The translations under genes were made by a program, and so were the position numbers. A stretch of 64,000 nt of DNA from Eudorina sp. 2006-703-Eu-15 (taxonomy: Eukaryota; Chlorophyta; Chlorophyceae; Chlamydomonadales; Volvocaceae): NCBI GenBank assembly GCA_003117195.1, contig BDSI01000213.1, positions 1 to 64,000 of the forward strand, in the 5' to 3' direction. Under the pieces are notes generated by a model. The model saw nothing but the letters and a program-made list of their open reading frames with translations, did not search any database and was not told the origin of the DNA. Position 1 is the stretch's first letter. Every line of letters starts with the position of its first letter. This document shows, in pieces, positions 60,683-64,000 of this stretch.

Positions 60683-61238
60683 CAACAGTGGCCATCTCGT
60701 TGGGCCGTTGGTTAGGCTTCCCGTTATTCAGTTGATCACGTGCGCGCGAACTCTCAATCTAGTGAGCGCCGCATTTATTGCCTGTATAAGTATTGTCGTC
60801 GTATTCTGGTAGAACGCTAACAGTTTCTGTGCGAATGTGCGTGAACTTGGTTGCATTAGGCCCATGAGGTAGATTCGTTGCTACGGGGAGGATAGTTTCG
60901 GGCCATCTCCGTCACTTAGGCTTGCTGCCCAGCCGAGCTGAGCAGCGGTATGACGCAATAGCTGTCTTCACAGATACACCTCTTAGTGTATGGACTGCAC
61001 CTCTCAGTGCGCAGTTCTTGCCTGGACAAGGCATTGCTGTAACATCCCAACGAGTGCCGCCGCAACAACATCTCTCGTGGACGACAACACTCAAAGATAA
61101 AGTCAGCTGTGCATTGCAGACCGCCGTGTGCTGCTGACAGAGTCTGCGCAGGTGCCGGCTGCCCTGCGTCTGCCCGCTTGCAGTCCGCATGGCCTCGTCG
61201 TTTCCATATATAGTCATACCGCCGCTGCTCAGCTCGCC
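60683..61238. other. Spacer between palindrome and retroelement remnants
   Basis: No recognisable coding. An AT-richer stretch (60710-60900) is followed by sequence contiguous, on the minus strand, with the reverse-transcriptase scrap but too decayed to assign. Confidence 0.4.
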
Positions 61239-61388
61239 GTGCGCAGTGGCGTTCTTCAGGCCGTACAGATTGCGGCAGTACTGCCACAGCGCATCCTTCC
61301 ACCAGAAGGAGGTCTTCTCACGGTCACCCTCACCCTCACGCAGCGGGATCTGGTTGAACGCAGCCCGGCAATCGCACTTACTCAGCAC
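61239..61388 (-). pseudogene. Ty3/gypsy reverse transcriptase fragment
   Basis: About 50 residues, SKCDCRAAFNQIPLREGEG to LYGLKNATA, corresponding to the conserved RT blocks usually read as SK-DLRSGFHQI ... DREKTAF ... GLKNAPA. No flanking RT domain is readable. Opposite in orientation to the integrase downstream, so the element has been rearranged or two copies abut. Confidence 0.85.
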
Positions 61389-61970
61389 TTGTACGGCACC
61401 GTCTCGATACCAATTGTAAGCACACCCGGGAAACCCGGGATGACTCGGGGCTGTAAGCCTGCCTTACATCATCCTTGCGACGTCCCAGGCTCCTAGGGAT
61501 TTGTTTTCCGTTCCTGTTAGTACTGATCCAGCCGATCATGGCCTCAACGTCTCCAAACTTGAATGCATTTTAGGGCTGCCACCTGGGGCAACAGCACACC
61601 TCAGATGGATGAGGCCGCCTGTTGCCTGGCCCTGCAGCGGGGTGTTTGTCTTCCTGCTGCCGCACACCTGTTCGGGTTCTCACAGGCCCTTCACCGGGCT
61701 TTCCTGTGTCCGTCGCACATGGCCACGCTTGAGCCTCGTGCGGTGGACCCGGCGTCCAGGCTGGGGGGGAATCCCTCCCAACTGTCGTACACAGCCAGCA
61801 CGCCGGCCACCTTACACACCACCACCGCCGTGCTGTGTCAGCGCAGCCTGTACGAGAACACGGTGTTGCTGTCAAGAGATGGCCGAGTCGGCTGACAAGG
61901 AATGTGCCGCGAATTTGACTGACCCACACTCCGATGCAGGGATGTTACGATACTGCGCAGCGGTCAGGCT

Positions 61971-63832
61971 GACGAGAATATCGCACCTGCGGAGCTGCGG
62001 CGGATTATCAAGCGGGCTGCATCGTACCGCCTGCAGAACGGTGCGCTTGTCAGGATTATGGCGAACGGGGTCACACACCTGGTACCGCCACTGGCTCAGC
62101 GCCGGGCCCTCACCGAGGATACTCACAAACGCCTTGGTCACTTTGGAACACGACGTACATTGGGGCTGCTGCAAACCGGGTTTTGGTGGCCTGGATGGGA
62201 TGTCCCGAGACGTCGCTGCAGTGGTCGGGTCCTGCAAGCTGTGCGATCAGGCCAACACGACGGGCAATGTGCGGCCTGAGCAGCTGCAGCAGCCGCTGCC
62301 GGTCAAGGGCCCGTTTTACCGATGGGGTGTCGACCTGCCTCTGTGGGCCGTTTCCGCAAACGGCCAAGGGGAATATGTACGTCCTCGTTGCAATTGAACA
62401 TTTCACCAAGCATATTGAACTTGTCCTGTTGCCAAGCAATGAGTCTGTCAACACGCCGCAGGCGCTGCTCGACAATGTGCTTTCCCGTTAATCTGCCCCA
62501 GCGGAGGTCCTTACGGACCGAGGCCAGGAATGGCAAGGTGCTTGGCGGCACTCCTGGAGCAGTGCTTTATTGACCATCGGGAGACTTCACCCGACCACCC
62601 GCAAGCTGACGGCGCCGTGGAGCGCGTCGTGCAAGTGGTCAAGTGCAGCCTGCGTGAGTTCTGTGCGCAAGAGGGCAACGCGCGAAGGTGGGATGAGGCC
62701 CAGCCTTGGATCGCATTGGGGTACCGCTGCTCACCTCAGGGCTCAGGCGTCCACTCAACTGTCGCCGTACTACATGTTGTACAGGGTTGAACCGGTTGTC
62801 CCGCCGGCCGTTCGTGAGCGCTGCAAGGAGGCGCTGGATTTTGACAACCCTAAGGATGTTTAAGAATTCCTCATTTATCGTGCGCAAGCATTTCAGACAC
62901 ACATCCCCGCCGCGGGCGGGAACCTCCTGATCGCCCAACATCACGACACACATCGCTATGCGCGCGTGAGGGCAGGGGGCTACAAATCACGGTTTGCACG
63001 TTTTGAGCCGGGGGACTACGTGTACGTGCTGGAGCGCAACCACACGAGCACCCTGCAAATGCCCACGCGTGATAACGTGCTTCACGTGATTGAGGTTACA
63101 TACACCCGCTGGTGTAGCCACGCTGCAGGGGCGCTGTGGCTCCCAGCGCAAGGAGCATGTGCAGAACCTAGCACCGTGTCACTTCTGACCTGGACCCTGT
63201 CATTGACCCTCGGCTAGCCAAACCGCCAGTCGATCTGGCGTGCAAGGTGTGCGGTTTTCCTGACAAGGAACATTTGATGCTCTTGTGTGACTCATGCGGC
63301 TCTGGCTGGCACACGTACTGCCTACGGCCACCACTTAAGACTGTCCCGAAGGGCACCTGGGTCTGCATGCCCTGATTGCACCCACGGTGGCGTCACCAAG
63401 GAGCAAGTGGAGGCCAAACCTTTGCCTGATGCGCCGGCACCGACACCCGTTGTGTTCCCCAGTGCCGCGCAACGCAGTTGCCATGAAGCAGCTGCTGCCC
63501 TGGACGGCAAGAAGCTCCGGCGGCGCTTCAAGGACCCCAGCTCGCTGGAGCCGCAATTTCGTGAGGGTATCTTACGGTACCTGGGGCCGGAGGCTGGTGC
63601 GCAGCGCCTGGAGGCGCGCTATGCGGACGGGACCACGGAGCGTTTCACGCCTGCGCGAGTGAAACCCTGGCTTCTGTCGGATGAGGATGTCTTACAGACG
63701 CACATGCAGCGCAAGATCGTGTTGACCACGCGTGAGCGTCTCCATCCCCGATCACTGGGATTTGGACACCGCTGCGGGGGTGCATGGTGCGCTGGGTGCT
63801 GTGATGCCTGGCGGCGGGGCCTTCGCACCTGA
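61971..63832 (+). mobile_element. Decayed Ty3/gypsy retroelement: integrase, C-terminal PHD finger and adjoining domain
   Basis: Successive frames give pol 3' parts in order: RRIIKRAASYRLQNGALVRI; the H-H-C-C zinc region (THKRLGHFGTRRTLG ... CKLCDQ, ~62120-62260); integrase core with first Asp near 62332, second Asp in VLTDRGQEW (~62515) and Glu in HPQADGAVERVV (~62615); SPYYMLYRVEPVVPP; a GDYVYVLERNHT motif (~63018); a PHD finger (63241-63376: CKVCG, LLCDSCGSGWHTYC, then WVC); and LRRRFKDPSSLEPQFREGIL to LEARYADGTTERF, a Tudor-like small domain by appearance. At least five frameshifts and a TAA at ~62492 break it, so it is not functional. No LTRs, gag or protease could be identified in the window. 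Confidence 0.88.
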
Positions 63833-64000
63833 GTTTTAGTTGCCGAACTGGCGAGCTGCACCAGCGCCGGTGCCCCTGCTCGGTTGTGCGGGGATTTAGC
63901 AGCCGCCCCAGGAACGACTGCGCGGGACTATTTCGAAGTGGACGTGCTGCTTAACTACGTGGATCTGTCTGTGTGCACCGGGATCTTGGATCCCTGGAGC
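63833..64000. other. Continuation of retroelement-like sequence to right edge
   Basis: Follows the last readable frame. A short stretch (YFEVDVLLNYVDLSVCTG in one frame, ~63930-63980) looks coding-like but is not identifiable. Confidence 0.3.

Noticed and set aside
1..64000. tRNA, rRNA or snRNA genes
   Set aside because: No cloverleaf-type box A/B pattern or rRNA-like segment was noticed by eye; a covariance-model scan would be needed to exclude them.

Overview
The window looks like nuclear DNA of a volvocine green alga (a Chlamydomonas or Volvox relative). The signs are very high GC, many short phase-consistent exons with GT-AG introns full of G-rich minisatellites, long Ala/Gly/Gln/His homopolymer tracts inside coding exons, chloroplast-targeted proteins, and a KNOX homeobox gene whose Chlamydomonas counterpart is GSM1. 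Exon models were built by hand from splice sites, reading phase and family motifs. There is no transcript evidence, so coordinates of weakly conserved ends are provisional.

Layout, left to right. 1-1.6 kb: 5' part of a family GH2 beta-galactosidase (minus, runs off the left edge), with a first intron made of G-rich arrays. 5.3-7.3 kb: triple-KH RNA-binding protein (minus). 9.6-13.4 kb: chloroplast FtsH-like membrane protein without an AAA domain (minus). 13.7-22.4 kb: TMEM135-like peroxisomal/mitochondrial membrane protein (plus) with an unusual ~800-residue low-complexity tail. 27.5-32.6 kb: plastid phosphoenolpyruvate/phosphate translocator (minus). 33.0-37.8 kb: large low-complexity protein of unknown function (plus). 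41.3-44.5 kb: ZNHIT2-type zinc-finger HIT protein (minus). 44.7-45.1 kb: small unknown protein with a likely GC-AG intron (plus). 48.8-55.0 kb: KNOX/TALE homeobox gene (plus). 57.8-59.9 kb: unknown Ala-rich gene running into a ~750-bp-armed near-perfect palindrome (59.16-60.68 kb). 61.2-63.8 kb: decayed Ty3/gypsy retroelement with integrase, a C-terminal PHD finger and a reverse-transcriptase scrap in the opposite orientation.

Three gene pairs are divergent with short shared upstream regions: FtsH-like/TMEM135-like, PPT/unknown, and ZNHIT2/small protein. The genes do not form a pathway. They are independent housekeeping and regulatory loci, followed by a repeat-rich, transposon-damaged right end. 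The most unusual signal is there: several +4-nt microduplications of the form XYZ-N-XYZ, in one palindrome arm and in the retroelement, which resemble excision footprints of a transposon with 3-bp target duplications.
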